Shown here: positions 17,988 through 26,858 of the stretch, piece by piece
Position numbering within the stretch: position 1 is the stretch's first letter
Layout of the letters: every line of letters starts with the position of its first letter
Assembly (NCBI GenBank): GCA_017456805.1
Contig: JAFTIQ010000020.1
Coordinates: 25,433-89,432 of the forward strand
DNA from: Lentisphaeria bacterium
GTDB taxonomy: Bacteria > Verrucomicrobiota > Lentisphaeria > Victivallales > UBA1829
Direction: 5' to 3'
DNA length: 64,000 nucleotides
The notes under the pieces: generated by a model
Database searches by the model: none
What the model saw: only the letters and a program-made list of their open reading frames with translations
Told to the model about the DNA's origin: nothing
Program-made: the position numbers and the translations under genes

Positions 17988-18131
17988 TCACCGGAAAAGA
18001 ATCTCAGCCGCTGCCGGACAATGATCCGATGCCTGAGTCCGGATCACCCGCACATTTTCTGCATCGGCAGCATTTGCCGGATATACGCAAAGATAATCCA
18101 GAAGCCGGCGGGGTTTCCGGGAAGGAAGTTT
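17988..18131 (-). pseudogene. C-terminal remnant of an endonuclease/exonuclease/phosphatase family gene
   Basis: Read leftward from 18131 to the TGA at 17988-17990, the sequence encodes KLPSRKPRRLLDYLCVYPA and ends with RTQASDHCPAAAEILFR. The pair LDY...SDHcP is the conserved end of the endonuclease/exonuclease/phosphatase fold. There is no upstream part: the frame is cut near 18131 where the next, AT-rich gene begins. The enzyme is therefore lost and only about 47 codons remain. Confidence 0.65.
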
Positions 18132-18151
18132 AATTAACAGGAAACAGAAAA

Positions 18152-18568
18152 ATGCTGAAAATAATCATCCTTCTTTTCTACACGATTCCCCTGTTTCTGC
18201 CATGGGCTTACTCTTTATCTATGCTGGGGTTGAGTATCATTTTGTTCATAACACTGCTGTATTACTGCATAAAACGGATAAAAATCTTCCGGGGAATACA
18301 AAAAAATACAGATATTGACCTGTCCGGTTTTATGAGATTTCATTTTTCGCTGACGGAAAGAGAAAAATATGTGATATCCCGGGAAGAGCTTGCAGGTTCG
18401 GAAAAAGAAACCAGGAAAAGGACCATGCAAAAGAATCAGGAATTGTTTGAGCAGATCTCTCCGGAACTGGCAAAAGAATTTTTCATCTGCAATGGGAAAA
18501 TTTTCATTTTGAGAATATGGCTGATTGTTACAGTCGTTCTTTCGATGTACTTCAGCAGAATCCTGTAA
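18152..18568 (+). CDS. Small membrane protein, unknown
   Basis: A 138-residue protein with two N-terminal hydrophobic segments (IIILLFYTIPLFLPWAYSL and LGLSIILFITLLYYCI), a charged middle and a C-terminal hydrophobic segment (ILRIWLIVTVVLSMYF). ATG follows AGGAAACAG. The DNA is AT-rich, and the gene sits where an older minus-strand gene was truncated, so it probably arrived with an insertion or replacement. No family is recognised. Confidence 0.55.
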   Translation: MLKIIILLFYTIPLFLPWAYSLSMLGLSIILFITLLYYCIKRIKIFRGIQKNTDIDLSGFMRFHFSLTEREKYVISREELAGSEKETRKRTMQKNQELFEQISPELAKEFFICNGKIFILRIWLIVTVVLSMYFSRIL

Positions 18569-18770
18569 AGAATATTTTTTTGTAAAAAACAGCTTAAAAA
18601 GTTCAAAAATGAATGAATATCAAGAGAAAAATGCAGTTTTTTTCTTGAAAAATTTGTTTTTTTCAAAAAATGTGATATATTATCATGATTTGTTATACCA
18701 TACAACAACAATAATATAGGCAGAAAACCGCAAAGTGCGGAGCTGCCGGAAACAACACAAGGAGTATCCC

Positions 18771-19640
18771 GTGAGCTACACAATCATCGTGTTTGTGAAG
18801 CAGGTGCCGGACACCCAGAACATTTCCGGTGATGCAATGAAACCGGACGGAACAGTCAACAGACAGGCTCTTCCCGCGATCTTCAACCCTGAAGATTTGA
18901 ACGCTCTGGAACTGGCTCTTCAACTGAAGGACCGTTATGGTGCAAAAGTCGTCGCAGCAACAATGGGCCCGCCGAATGCGGCAGAAGTCCTGCGTGATGC
19001 ACTCTGCCGTGGAGCAGATGAAGCAGTTCTTCTTACTGACCGTGCATTTGCCGGTGCAGACACCCTCGCAACCAGTTATGCACTGATGTGCTGTGCGAAA
19101 GCAATTGGCAATTTTGATCTGATTCTCTGCGGACGTCAGGCGATTGACGGAGACACCGCACAGGTTGGACCGCAGATTGCAGAAAAGCTTGCACTTCCTC
19201 AGATCTCCTATGTGGAAAATGTGGTTGAACTGGAAGGCAAGAGTGTGACAGCACGCCGTGCAATCGAAGGCGGTTATGAAATTCTCAAGAGCCCCCTGCC
19301 GGCGCTCTTCACCGTTATCGATGCAAATGATCCGCGTCCGAAAAATGCGATGCGCATCATGAAATATAAAAAGGCAAAAACCAAGAGCGAAGTTTCCAAG
19401 GCAGCCGATCCCGCAGCGGAAATGGCAAAACTGGAAGCAAAAGGTCTTGTGATCAAAGAATGGTCCGCAGCAGATGTCAACGCTGATGTGAACCGTATCG
19501 GTTTTGCCGGATCTCCGACCAAGGTCAAACAGATCATGAGTGTTGTTCTTGCAGCAGGTGATTTCAAATCTGTTGAAGCAACCGAAGCCGGAGTTTCCAA
19601 CCTCGTTCATGAACTTATCGAAGACCATACTTTAGGGTGA
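18771..19640 (+). CDS. etfB: Electron transfer flavoprotein, beta subunit
   Basis: A 289-residue EtfB that, with EtfA, carries electrons from acyl-CoA dehydrogenases. It begins SYTIIVFVKQVPDTQNISGD and has the conserved NPEDLNALELAL, GRQAIDGDTAQVGPQIAE and AMRIMKYKKAK blocks. The GTG at 18771 is chosen because AGGAG lies just upstream and the mature start matches the family; a longer GTG start at 18735 has no ribosome site. A TATATT at 18676-18681 upstream may be the -10 box. The next gene follows at once. Etf proteins of this type are soluble heterodimers binding FAD and AMP. Confidence 0.95.
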   Translation: MSYTIIVFVKQVPDTQNISGDAMKPDGTVNRQALPAIFNPEDLNALELALQLKDRYGAKVVAATMGPPNAAEVLRDALCRGADEAVLLTDRAFAGADTLATSYALMCCAKAIGNFDLILCGRQAIDGDTAQVGPQIAEKLALPQISYVENVVELEGKSVTARRAIEGGYEILKSPLPALFTVIDANDPRPKNAMRIMKYKKAKTKSEVSKAADPAAEMAKLEAKGLVIKEWSAADVNADVNRIGFAGSPTKVKQIMSVVLAAGDFKSVEATEAGVSNLVHELIEDHTLG

Positions 19641-19645
19641 TTGCC

Positions 19646-20668
19646 ATGTCTGAAAAAATCGGAAACGTTTGGGTATTTATCGAGCAGGAAGGCGGAAAAA
19701 TCGCCGATGTCAGTCTCGAACTCGTTTGCAAAGGTACAGAACTGGCAAAACAGCTGGGTGTTGAAGTCGAAGGGGTTCTCCTCGGCGACGGCGTCGAAAG
19801 CTGCTGCGAAACTCTGTTCCACTACGGCTGTTCCAAGGTTTATCTTGCTGAAGATCCCCGCCTGGAACCCTTCACTGTCCTCCCCTATGCAAAAGTCATT
19901 ATGGGTCTGATCATGGAACACAAACCGAATATTCTCATGTTCGGTGCAACCATGAAGGGACGTGAACTTGCTCCCCGCGTCGCATCTGAAAAACTCGCCG
20001 GTCTCACCGCAGACTGCACAGATCTTCAGATCGATGACTTTGACGATAAAGTCAACAAGAAATTCTACAAGAACAAACTGATGCAGATCCGCCCCGCATT
20101 CGGCGGAAACATCATCGCTACCATCGTCAACAGCTGGGATGACCCCCAGATGGTGACTGTCCGCGAAGGCGTGATGAAGATGACAGAACCCGATACCACC
20201 CGCAAGGGCGAAATCGTCCGTGTTCCTGTCGCTCTGACTCAGGAAGAAACCGTTGTTCAGGTGATCGAACGTGTCCGTCGCGACAAGAGTGTGAACCTGA
20301 AGGGTGCACAGATCATCGTTGCCGGCGGTTACGGTGTTGGTTCCAAAGAAAACTTCAAGCTTATTGAAGAACTTGCCCGTACTCTTGGCGGTCAGGTTGG
20401 AGCTTCCCGTGCAGCGGTTGACGCAGGCTGGATCGACCATGATCATCAGATTGGTCAGACCGGTGTCACTGTCCGTCCGAAACTCTACATTGCCTGCGGT
20501 ATTTCCGGCTCTGTCCAGCACGTTGCCGGTATGAAAGAAAGTAAGAAGATCATTGCGATCAACACAGATCCTGCAGCCCCGATCTTCTCCACCGCCCACT
20601 ACGGGATCGTCGGCGATCTCAACCAGATCATCCCCATGATGATCAAAGCATACAAGGCAAAAGCCTGA
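19646..20668 (+). CDS. etfA: Electron transfer flavoprotein, alpha subunit
   Basis: A 340-residue EtfA. ATG 19646 is preferred over the overlapping GTG at 19637 because TTAGGGTG supplies the ribosome site. The C-terminal FAD domain is intact, with GGYGVGSKENFKLIEELA, VGASRAAVDAGWIDHDHQIG, VRPKLYIACGISGSVQHVAG and AINTDPAAPIFSTAHYGIVGD. It forms the dimer with EtfB from the gene just upstream and is followed after 13 bases by the acyl-CoA dehydrogenase that presumably supplies the electrons. Confidence 0.95.
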   Translation: MSEKIGNVWVFIEQEGGKIADVSLELVCKGTELAKQLGVEVEGVLLGDGVESCCETLFHYGCSKVYLAEDPRLEPFTVLPYAKVIMGLIMEHKPNILMFGATMKGRELAPRVASEKLAGLTADCTDLQIDDFDDKVNKKFYKNKLMQIRPAFGGNIIATIVNSWDDPQMVTVREGVMKMTEPDTTRKGEIVRVPVALTQEETVVQVIERVRRDKSVNLKGAQIIVAGGYGVGSKENFKLIEELARTLGGQVGASRAAVDAGWIDHDHQIGQTGVTVRPKLYIACGISGSVQHVAGMKESKKIIAINTDPAAPIFSTAHYGIVGDLNQIIPMMIKAYKAKA

Positions 20669-20681
20669 GGAGAACACGACA

Positions 20682-22400
20682 ATGTCAAACTTCTTTACCG
20701 ATAACCCGGATTTGATGTTCGCTCTCGACAATGTCGATCTCGCCGATGTTGTTGCGCTGCGCGAAGAAAATTACAAACAGGCGGAAGAATATGATTTCGC
20801 CCCTGAGAACTATGAAGATGCCAAGGATAACTTCAAGCGTGTCCTGGAAGTGATCGGCGATGTGACCGGCGAACGGATCGCACCCCGTGCACGTCAGGTT
20901 GACGAAGAAGGACCTTCCTTCGAAAACGGAAAAGTCACATATCATCCGCTGACTGTTCAGAACATTGCAGACCTCAAGGCTGCCGGTGTCATGGGTGTGA
21001 TGCTTCCCCGCAGATTCGGCGGACTCAACTTCCCCAACACCATTTACTCCATGATGACTGAAATGGTTGCCCGTGCAGATGCATCTCTGCAGAACCTTGT
21101 CAGCCTTCAGGATATTGCAGAAACCATCAATGACTTTGCTTCTGAAGAACAGAAGCAGCGTTACCTTCCCGGTTTTGCTTCCGGCGAAGATGATGGATCC
21201 ATGGACCTTACCGAACCCGATTCCGGTTCTGACCTTCAGTCTGTCCGCCTGAGAGCATTCAAGGGCCCCGATGGAAAATGGTATCTGAACGGTATGAAGC
21301 GGTTCATCACCAACGGTTGTGCAAAGACTCACCTGGTTCTTGCACGTTCTGTGGAAGGTTCTTCTGATGGACGCGGTCTTTCCATGTTCATCTGCCAGGC
21401 ATGCCCGGAACTGGTTGTCCGCCGCGTGGAACACAAACTCGGGATCCACGGTGTCGCAACCGTTGAACTTCAGTACAATAACGTTCCTGCTGAACTCTGC
21501 GGTCGTGAACGCTTCGGTCTGATCAAGTATGTTATGAGCTTGATGAACGGCGCCCGTGTTGCGATCAGCGCACAGGCTCTCGGTATTGCGGAAGCAGCCT
21601 ACCGTGCAGCAAGACAGTATGCAAGCGAACGTGAACAGTTCAAGAGCAGCATTGACAAGTTCCCTGCGATCTACGAAATGCTTGCCAAGATGAAAACCAA
21701 AGTCACCGCATCCCGTACTCTCATGTACGAAACCACCAAAGTGGTTGACCTCCGGTTCTCCTACGGCCAGCTCATCGAAAAGGATAAAACTGTCGGTGCC
21801 GATGTCAAAGAAAAAGCAAAATTCTATGACAAAGCAGCAGCAGTTCTTACTCCGATGTGTAAAGCTCTCTGTACAGAAGTTGCCAACCAGGTTGCCTACG
21901 ATTGTATCCAGATCCACGGCGGAACCGGTTACATGCACGACTTTGATGCAGAACGTTACTACCGTGATGCCCGTATCACCAACATCTATGAAGGAACCAC
22001 CCAGCTTCAGGTTGTTGCAGCGATCGGCGGAATCATGCAGCGCGTACTGGAACCGATTTACGAACAGTATTTTGCCGACACCACACTGGATGCCGGTTTG
22101 ATGGCAAAGATCAAGAAGATGTATGCAAAGCATCTGGAAGCAGTTGCCTTCACCAAAGAAATTTCCAACACGAAGAATGCAGAATATCATGATCTCCGTG
22201 CAAGAAATCTGGTTGAAAATGAAACCTTTATCTTTGTTGGAACAATGATGCTTCGCGATGCGGCAAAAGATGCAAAGCGCATGTGCCTTGCAGAACGCTA
22301 CATCCTTGATGCAGAACACGATTTTGAAAGAAACTACCAGGTCATCATGAGCGGCGATCTTTCCACCATTGAAAAGCACCGCGATGTGATCGACTACTGA
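20682..22400 (+). CDS. Acyl-CoA dehydrogenase family protein (long form)
   Basis: A 572-residue flavoprotein, longer than the usual 380-400 residues because of an N-terminal extension of about 80 residues and a C-terminal helical domain after about residue 450. Core motifs are present: TEPDSGSDLQSVRL (substrate/FAD loop), GCAKTHLVLAR, QIHGGTGYMHDF, and the catalytic Glu in IYEGTTQLQ. The family oxidises acyl-CoA to enoyl-CoA and hands electrons to Etf. The clean etfB-etfA-dehydrogenase order makes that partnership very likely. The acyl chain length cannot be told from the sequence. Confidence 0.93.
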   Translation: MSNFFTDNPDLMFALDNVDLADVVALREENYKQAEEYDFAPENYEDAKDNFKRVLEVIGDVTGERIAPRARQVDEEGPSFENGKVTYHPLTVQNIADLKAAGVMGVMLPRRFGGLNFPNTIYSMMTEMVARADASLQNLVSLQDIAETINDFASEEQKQRYLPGFASGEDDGSMDLTEPDSGSDLQSVRLRAFKGPDGKWYLNGMKRFITNGCAKTHLVLARSVEGSSDGRGLSMFICQACPELVVRRVEHKLGIHGVATVELQYNNVPAELCGRERFGLIKYVMSLMNGARVAISAQALGIAEAAYRAARQYASEREQFKSSIDKFPAIYEMLAKMKTKVTASRTLMYETTKVVDLRFSYGQLIEKDKTVGADVKEKAKFYDKAAAVLTPMCKALCTEVANQVAYDCIQIHGGTGYMHDFDAERYYRDARITNIYEGTTQLQVVAAIGGIMQRVLEPIYEQYFADTTLDAGLMAKIKKMYAKHLEAVAFTKEISNTKNAEYHDLRARNLVENETFIFVGTMMLRDAAKDAKRMCLAERYILDAEHDFERNYQVIMSGDLSTIEKHRDVIDY

Positions 22401-22425
22401 TCAGCAGGAAAGGAGCAACACGAAT

Positions 22426-22707
22426 ATGAATAACGAATATCTGGCGAGAGCCCGCGAGGTTATGCCTGATGCAAAAGAACTCATCGTCGTTGCATCCAGA
22501 AGAGCCCGCAGCCTTGCTCTTGGCGCGCGGCCCATGGTTCGCTGCAACGAACAGAACAGCATTGATGTTGCATTGCTTGAAATCGCAGAAGGAAAGCTCA
22601 CTTCCAAAGTGGGAAATTCCGATGACTTCCTCAAGGAAATCGAAGCTGTCAAGCAGGCACATGCCAGAGAAATGGCATCAATGAAAAGGATGTCTGAAGA
22701 TCAGTAA
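22426..22707 (+). CDS. rpoZ: RNA polymerase omega subunit
   Basis: A 93-residue protein. The core ARSLALGARPMVR, followed by NSIDVALLEIAEGKL, matches the omega/RPB6 motif that wraps the C-terminal tail of beta-prime. The N-terminal helix EYLARAREVMPDAKELIVVAS takes the place of the usual Arg/Glu-rich first helix. It is 25 bases after the acyl-CoA dehydrogenase and is closed by a terminator, so it appears to be cotranscribed with the Etf genes, an unusual setting for rpoZ. Confidence 0.8.
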   Translation: MNNEYLARAREVMPDAKELIVVASRRARSLALGARPMVRCNEQNSIDVALLEIAEGKLTSKVGNSDDFLKEIEAVKQAHAREMASMKRMSEDQ

Positions 22708-22734
22708 TTCTGATCGGACAAGTGCTTAACAGAG

Positions 22735-22780
22735 CGGACAGTTTCCTTCTTTGAAGGGGGCTGTCCGATTCTATTTTTTC
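22735..22780 (+). terminator. Intrinsic terminator after rpoZ
   Basis: CGGACAG (22735-22741) pairs with CTGTCCG (22761-22767), with an inner CCTTC/GAAGG stem and a following T-rich tract. It ends the Etf-rpoZ unit just before purE. Confidence 0.88.
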
Positions 22781-22793
22781 AGGAATTTTTATT

Positions 22794-23300
22794 ATGGCTA
22801 AAGTTGCTATTGTGATGGGAAGCAAGAGTGATATGGTTTCCCTCAAGGGAGCGTTTGAAACTCTTCATGCGTTCCAGGTTGATTTCGAAGTCCGGGTGAT
22901 CTCTGCCCACAGAACCCCTGATGCCGCCGCTGAATTCGCAAAAGATGCGGAAAAAAACGGTACGAAAGCGATTATTTGTGCTGCCGGAATGGCTGCGCAT
23001 CTTGCGGGAGTGATCGCGGCACATACCATTGTGCCTGTGATCGGAATCCCCATGGCATGTGAACCCTTCAACGGGATGGATGCACTTCTTGCTATGGTTC
23101 AGATGCCTCCGGGAATCCCTGTCGCTACGGTTACAGCGGGCAAAGCAGGCGGCAAGAATGCTGCATTGCTGGCGATTTCCATGCTGGCACTTTCTGATCC
23201 GGCGCTCCGGGACAAACTTGCAGCGTTCCGTGCTGATCAGACCAGAAAAGTGGAAGAAGCTGATGCTTCCGTTCAGGAAGAGATCAAGAATCTGTTCTGA
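22794..23300 (+). CDS. purE: N5-carboxyaminoimidazole ribonucleotide mutase
   Basis: A 168-residue class I PurE that moves the carboxyl group of N5-CAIR to give CAIR in purine synthesis. VAIVMGSKSD is the phosphate-binding start, VISAHRTP contains the catalytic His, and AAGMAAHLAGVIAAHT and VATVTAGKAGGKNAALLA are conserved. No purK is adjacent. It leads a run of closely spaced plus-strand genes (DUF486, glycerol-1-phosphate dehydrogenase, a secreted protein) with gaps of 16, 18 and 5 bases. Confidence 0.96.
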   Translation: MAKVAIVMGSKSDMVSLKGAFETLHAFQVDFEVRVISAHRTPDAAAEFAKDAEKNGTKAIICAAGMAAHLAGVIAAHTIVPVIGIPMACEPFNGMDALLAMVQMPPGIPVATVTAGKAGGKNAALLAISMLALSDPALRDKLAAFRADQTRKVEEADASVQEEIKNLF

Positions 23301-23316
23301 GCCTTGAGGTGACCGC

Positions 23317-23685
23317 ATGGAATCAGCCGTAACCCCGAATTTTATGATCTACTTCAAAACGGTGGGATTACTGATTTGTTCGAATCTTTTCATGACCGCC
23401 GCCTGGTATGGTCATTTGAAAAACATGTCGGGCAAACATTGGATCATCGCCGCGCTGGTCAGTTGGGGAATTGCATTATTTGAATATCTGATTCAAGTTC
23501 CAGCCAACCGGATCGGGTATGCAGGTGGAATTACGCTGGCACAGCTGAAAATCACACAGGAAGTGATCACCCTCGCCATCTTTGTCCCCTTCTCTCTGCT
23601 CTATATGGGAGAAAAATTCAAATGGGATTTTGTCTGGGCAGGACTCTGTCTGATCGGGGCTGTTTATTTCATGTTCCGGAAATAA
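23317..23685 (+). CDS. DUF486 (DMT-superfamily) small membrane protein
   Basis: A 122-residue protein with four membrane helices. The block LVSWGIALFEYLIQVPANRIG followed by AQLKITQEVITLAIFVPFSLLYMGE is diagnostic of DUF486, a four-helix relative of drug/metabolite transporters. The transported substrate is not known. It lies between purE and the glycerol-1-phosphate dehydrogenase gene in the same run. Confidence 0.88.
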   Translation: MESAVTPNFMIYFKTVGLLICSNLFMTAAWYGHLKNMSGKHWIIAALVSWGIALFEYLIQVPANRIGYAGGITLAQLKITQEVITLAIFVPFSLLYMGEKFKWDFVWAGLCLIGAVYFMFRK

Positions 23686-23703
23686 TTTACAGGAGAATCA
23701 TCA

Positions 23704-24990
23704 ATGAAAACAATACCAATTCCCGAAGGGATGCAGACGGCTGTGTTTGTTATGGAATCCGGAGCTTTGAAGGATTCTGCACAGGTTGTCAAAGAATATT
23801 TTCCCGGAAAAACGCCCTGGATCGTTGCTGACGGAAATACCTGGGAAGCAGCGGGGAAGAAAGTTGCGGAAGTTTTCCAGGCTGCCGGACTTTCCATGAA
23901 AGAACCGCACATTTTCCCGGCAGTTCCCCAACCGCATCCGTATGAATCGATCTGTCAGGAACTTTCCGGAAAAATCACCGGAGAAATCGTTCCTGTTGCC
24001 GTAGGTTCCGGGGTGATCAATGACCTGGTCAAACGGGCATCCGGAATTGCGGGAGTCCGCTATTTCTGTGTTGCAACGGCGGCATCTGTGGACGGCTATA
24101 CCGCGGCGGGAGCGGCTCTTTCTGTGGATGGTTTGAAAAAGACGATGCCCTGTCCTGCGCCCTATGCGGTTCTGGCGGATACAGATGTTCTGAAATCAGC
24201 GCCTGCGCCGATGATGGCAGCCGGGTATGCTGATCTGTTTGCAAAAGTCGTTGCGGGGGCGGAATGGAAAGTCTCTGATCTGCTCGGGATCCTTCCGATC
24301 GACAAAAAAGCGTGGGATCTTGTTCAGAAAAACCTGCGGATGTGGCTGGAAGATTCCTCCAATCTGGGATATCTGTTTGACGGTCTTGCCTCCACCGGAT
24401 ATTCCATGCAGGTTTATAATGATTCCCGTCCGGCATCCGGAATGGAACATCTGATGTCCCATGTCTGGGAAATGGAAGGGCTGACCTGCAATGGAGCGGA
24501 TGTTTCTCACGGGTTCAAGGTTGGGATCGGCACACTTGCCGCCATCCGGCTGATGGAATTTGTCATTGGTCTGAAGGAAGAAGAAGCCCGGAAACTTGCC
24601 AAGCCCTGTGAAACGCTGGCGGAACGGCAGATGAATGTGAAAGAACTTCTGAAGAAGAATTGCTATGGAAATCCGGAAAAGATCACCTTTGACAAATTCA
24701 AAGAAGGGGATGCGGCTCTGGAACGCCGGGAACTGATTTTCCGGAACTGGGATCGGATCCGTCATTTGCTCAAAGGACAGATCTTTTCTTATGCGGAGAC
24801 CCGGAGACTTCTTCAGGAAGCCAAAGCACCTGTCAATCCCCGGGAAATCGGCTTGGATAAGGAACAGTTCTATCATGGATTGTTCACTGCTCAGCTGATC
24901 CGCGCCCGCTATACCTTCCTGGATCTGCTTTACGAAGCGGGACTTCTGGAAGAAGCGGCAAAGACTCTTGACATTATGTTCGAGGAGTAA
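23704..24990 (+). CDS. sn-glycerol-1-phosphate dehydrogenase, AraM-like
   Basis: A 428-residue protein of the iron/zinc alcohol-dehydrogenase-like fold that reduces dihydroxyacetone phosphate to glycerol-1-phosphate, the archaeal lipid backbone, also made by AraM in Bacillus. Motifs: nucleotide-binding VAVGSGVINDLVK (near residue 105), ATAASVDGYTA, GYADLFAKVVAGAEWKV with a metal-binding Asp, SRPASGMEHLMSHVWEM and SHGFKVGIGTLA with metal-binding His residues. The C-terminal extension of about 100 residues is as in AraM. In Bacteria the product may go to unusual lipids or polymers. No geranylgeranylglyceryl phosphate synthase is nearby. Confidence 0.87.
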   Translation: MKTIPIPEGMQTAVFVMESGALKDSAQVVKEYFPGKTPWIVADGNTWEAAGKKVAEVFQAAGLSMKEPHIFPAVPQPHPYESICQELSGKITGEIVPVAVGSGVINDLVKRASGIAGVRYFCVATAASVDGYTAAGAALSVDGLKKTMPCPAPYAVLADTDVLKSAPAPMMAAGYADLFAKVVAGAEWKVSDLLGILPIDKKAWDLVQKNLRMWLEDSSNLGYLFDGLASTGYSMQVYNDSRPASGMEHLMSHVWEMEGLTCNGADVSHGFKVGIGTLAAIRLMEFVIGLKEEEARKLAKPCETLAERQMNVKELLKKNCYGNPEKITFDKFKEGDAALERRELIFRNWDRIRHLLKGQIFSYAETRRLLQEAKAPVNPREIGLDKEQFYHGLFTAQLIRARYTFLDLLYEAGLLEEAAKTLDIMFEE

Positions 24991-24995
24991 TTCTG

Positions 24996-25700
24996 ATGAA
25001 AAAAATCCTTTCTGTTCTTTTTTCCCTGACAGCGTTGTCTCTTGCAGCAGAAGTTTTCTCACTGTGGCCGTTCTCCGGTCATGACGAACGGATGAACCGT
25101 CCCACGGATTCGCTTCTGAATCCTGCGGAGCTGTGGTCGGAACAGGTGAAAGTGAATGGAAAGGATTTGAATATGCGGGTTGCGCTGGTCAGCACCCCGC
25201 TGGATTTTTGTTTGAAAACATTGCGGAAGAATTTCCCCAATGCGAAATTTGCAGCGAACGCCAAAAATGTTGTTATGGAACGGAAACTTCCGAACGGGTT
25301 CCGGGAACGGACGCTTCTGATTGCGATTGACGGGATGTATCCTGTGATGCAGTTCACCATGGTTTTGCCGAATCATGCGCTGAAACCCGGAGACTGGCCG
25401 AAGGAGTTTCCGCTGCTCCCCGGTGCAAAACCGGTCAACGTCATGTATTTCCCGAAACGGAATGCGGTCTATGGAACGTTTCAGGCGCCGATGAATGTCC
25501 GGAACGCCCTTCCCATTATGATTTCACGTCTTCAGGCAAGCGGATGGACAGCGATCTCCGGAGAGAATGCACAAGGCTCCGGAACCGGTGAGATCTTCCT
25601 CAACGAATCGAAAAAAGAGATTCTGATCATCGGTTTTTCCAATGAGGAAAACGGATCCGGCTGCATGGGAACCCTCTACAAGAAACCGTATTCAGATTAA
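24996..25700 (+). CDS. Secreted protein, unknown
   Basis: A 234-residue protein beginning MKKILSVLFSLTALSLAAEV, a signal peptide with cleavage near residue 18. The mature part has no recognised domain; KLPNGFRERTLLIAIDG and a late glycine-rich stretch are visible. It starts 5 bases after the glycerol-1-phosphate dehydrogenase stop and so is probably cotranscribed. It is convergent with the M24 peptidase gene, 26 bases away, with a weak CTCCG/CGGAG hairpin between them. Confidence 0.7.
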   Translation: MKKILSVLFSLTALSLAAEVFSLWPFSGHDERMNRPTDSLLNPAELWSEQVKVNGKDLNMRVALVSTPLDFCLKTLRKNFPNAKFAANAKNVVMERKLPNGFRERTLLIAIDGMYPVMQFTMVLPNHALKPGDWPKEFPLLPGAKPVNVMYFPKRNAVYGTFQAPMNVRNALPIMISRLQASGWTAISGENAQGSGTGEIFLNESKKEILIIGFSNEENGSGCMGTLYKKPYSD

Positions 25701-25726
25701 GCAGTTCCAACTCCGGCGGCGGAGCT

Positions 25727-26854
25727 TCAGACGATCATATCTTTCGGCATGGTATAGAAGTTTTCCGAGCCGTTTTCTGTAACGACCAGTACATCCTCCA
25801 GGCGGATTCCGCCCCACGCCGGATGGTACAACCCGGGTTCGTTGCTGATGACCTGTCCTTTTTTCAACGGGCCCTGATTGGCGGGAGAAACTCTGGGCGC
25901 CTCATGGATTTCCAATCCCACACCATGCCCCAAGCCATGAATGAATCCGCAGGGGATCCCGTCTTTGTTTTTTCCTGTTTCAAATCCGGCTTGCGCCATG
26001 ATCTCCTTTGCCTTGTTATGGACCTCTGCACCTGTAACTCCGGCACGGATCATTTTCTCTGCCGCGCGGGATGCAGCAAGAACGGCTTCATACGCCCGTT
26101 TGACGACAGGCAGAGGTTCTCCTTTGACGAAGGTGCGGGTCATATCGCCCCAGTATCCGGTTTCGTCATCTCTGGGGAAAATATCCACCACGACGGTTTC
26201 CCCGGCAAGGATCGGTCCTGAGCCGACGTTATGAGGCTGGGAGCACTGGGTTCCATGAGCGGTGATGGTCCGGGAAGCAGTGAACCCGCGGGCTTTCAGG
26301 AAGCCTTCGATCTCCATTCGCAGGAATTCACTTGTCACGATTTTTTTTCCAAGACGGAGGGTCATATTTTTTCCGATTTCCGCCTGCTGCAGGATTTCTT
26401 TTGCCAGGATCATCGCTTCTTGCGTTGCTTCCATGGAGCGTTTGATTTTTCTGATTTCCGCTGCGGTTTTACATTCCCTTTTCGGAAAAAAGTTTCCGGA
26501 GGGCAGGATGGCTATTCCGTTTTTCCGCAGAAAATCAGCAGTTGAGACGGGGAAATCCCCGGGAACGCTCCATTCATTGATCCCGTATTTTTCGGAAATC
26601 CGCTGAATGAGTAAATCATCGTTTTTCCATTTATCCTCTTTCCGGAAGAACTCTTCCAGAGGGAGGACCCGGACATTTTTCTTTGCCTGCACACAAGCCC
26701 GTTCATATTCCAGGATGGAAACAACGATTGCCTGAAATTCCGGGGTTTGGAACCAGACGATGGGATCCGGGGCATTGAATCCACCGGCATAAAGCAGATC
26801 GGCACAGGCTTCGGGGGCGGCACAGATCAATCTGCCGCAGGATTTCTTTTTCAT
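25727..26854 (-). CDS. M24 family metallopeptidase (Xaa-Pro aminopeptidase-like)
   Basis: A 375-residue cytoplasmic peptidase. The C-terminal pita-bread domain keeps all five metal ligands: Asp and Asp in VVVDIFPRDDETGYWGDMTRTF, His in HGLGHGVGLEIHE, Glu in NEPGLY and Glu in GIRLEDVLVV. The N-terminal third is the creatinase-like domain, reduced in size. ATG 26854 is chosen because AGGAG lies just upstream, overlapping the end of queH; a longer in-frame start would lie inside queH. It is probably translated from the same message as queH. Confidence 0.9.
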   Translation of the reverse strand: MKKKSCGRLICAAPEACADLLYAGGFNAPDPIVWFQTPEFQAIVVSILEYERACVQAKKNVRVLPLEEFFRKEDKWKNDDLLIQRISEKYGINEWSVPGDFPVSTADFLRKNGIAILPSGNFFPKRECKTAAEIRKIKRSMEATQEAMILAKEILQQAEIGKNMTLRLGKKIVTSEFLRMEIEGFLKARGFTASRTITAHGTQCSQPHNVGSGPILAGETVVVDIFPRDDETGYWGDMTRTFVKGEPLPVVKRAYEAVLAASRAAEKMIRAGVTGAEVHNKAKEIMAQAGFETGKNKDGIPCGFIHGLGHGVGLEIHEAPRVSPANQGPLKKGQVISNEPGLYHPAWGGIRLEDVLVVTENGSENFYTMPKDMIV

Positions 26855-26858
26855 AGGT

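Noticed and set aside
20685..22379. Minus-strand open frame of 564 codons
   Set aside because: It mirrors the acyl-CoA dehydrogenase gene; its Cys/His/Phe-rich translation is an antisense artefact.
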